6,530 bases of DNA, taken from assembly GCA_964450125.1 (NCBI GenBank), contig CAYVDO010000433.1:1-6530 (forward strand), read 5' to 3'. The notes below the pieces were generated by a model that was not told the origin of the DNA, did not search any database, and saw nothing but the letters and a program-made list of their open reading frames with translations. Position 1 is the stretch's first letter. Each line of letters starts with the position of its first letter. The stretch is from JADJOY01 sp964450125 (GTDB lineage: Bacteria; JADJOY01). The translations under genes were made by a program, and so were the position numbers. Below, one piece after another: positions 6,496 to 6,530 of this stretch.

Positions 6496-6530
6496 CCCAC
6501 CCCCAAGTCGGCTCGGCTTCGCTCGCCGAT

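Overview
The window is GC-rich DNA with dense coding and strong G/C preference at third codon positions. It holds four complete genes and no sign of phage, transposase, CRISPR, tRNA or rRNA. The proteins (a GlpG-like rhomboid, an NAD+-dependent DNA ligase, and a secreted family 2 glycoside hydrolase) point to a free-living bacterium. The base composition and protein style would suit a deltaproteobacterial or Myxococcota/Binatota-like lineage, but the sequence alone does not fix the taxon.

Layout: (1) 1-738, minus strand, is a six-helix rhomboid intramembrane serine protease that starts at GTG; its stop codon is at the window edge. (2) 739-867 is a 129-base divergent intergenic region with a good sigma70-like promoter for the rhomboid gene on the minus strand and a ribosome binding site for ligA on the plus strand. 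(3) 868-2886, plus strand, is a full-length ligA. (4) 2887-3077 is a 191-base intergenic region with a perfect 20-bp palindrome just after ligA (probable 3' hairpin), a TTGCGA-N5-TCGCAA inverted repeat, and a candidate promoter so close to the next ATG that the transcript may be leaderless. (5) 3078-4016, plus strand, is a cytoplasmic alpha/beta hydrolase with a visible Ser-Asp-His triad and a disordered C-terminal tail. (6) About 4067-6352, plus strand, is a secreted multidomain GH2 glycosidase without an ATG start. (7) 6353-6530 is non-coding and packed with hairpins: a perfect 13-bp stem with a nested stem-loop, then two or three more GC-rich stem-loops.

How the genes relate: the rhomboid and ligA genes are divergent and probably independent. 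The hydrolase and the GH2 enzyme share a strand, are about 50 bases apart and may be co-transcribed. That suggests a small carbohydrate-use unit (exported glycosidase plus cytoplasmic esterase), but nothing in the sequence proves a shared substrate. I see no convincing undescribed multi-gene system. The points most worth a second look are the structured 3' region, the GH2 active-site signature (no N-x-K motif, SEH nucleophile context), the GH2 start, and the possible leaderless hydrolase transcript.
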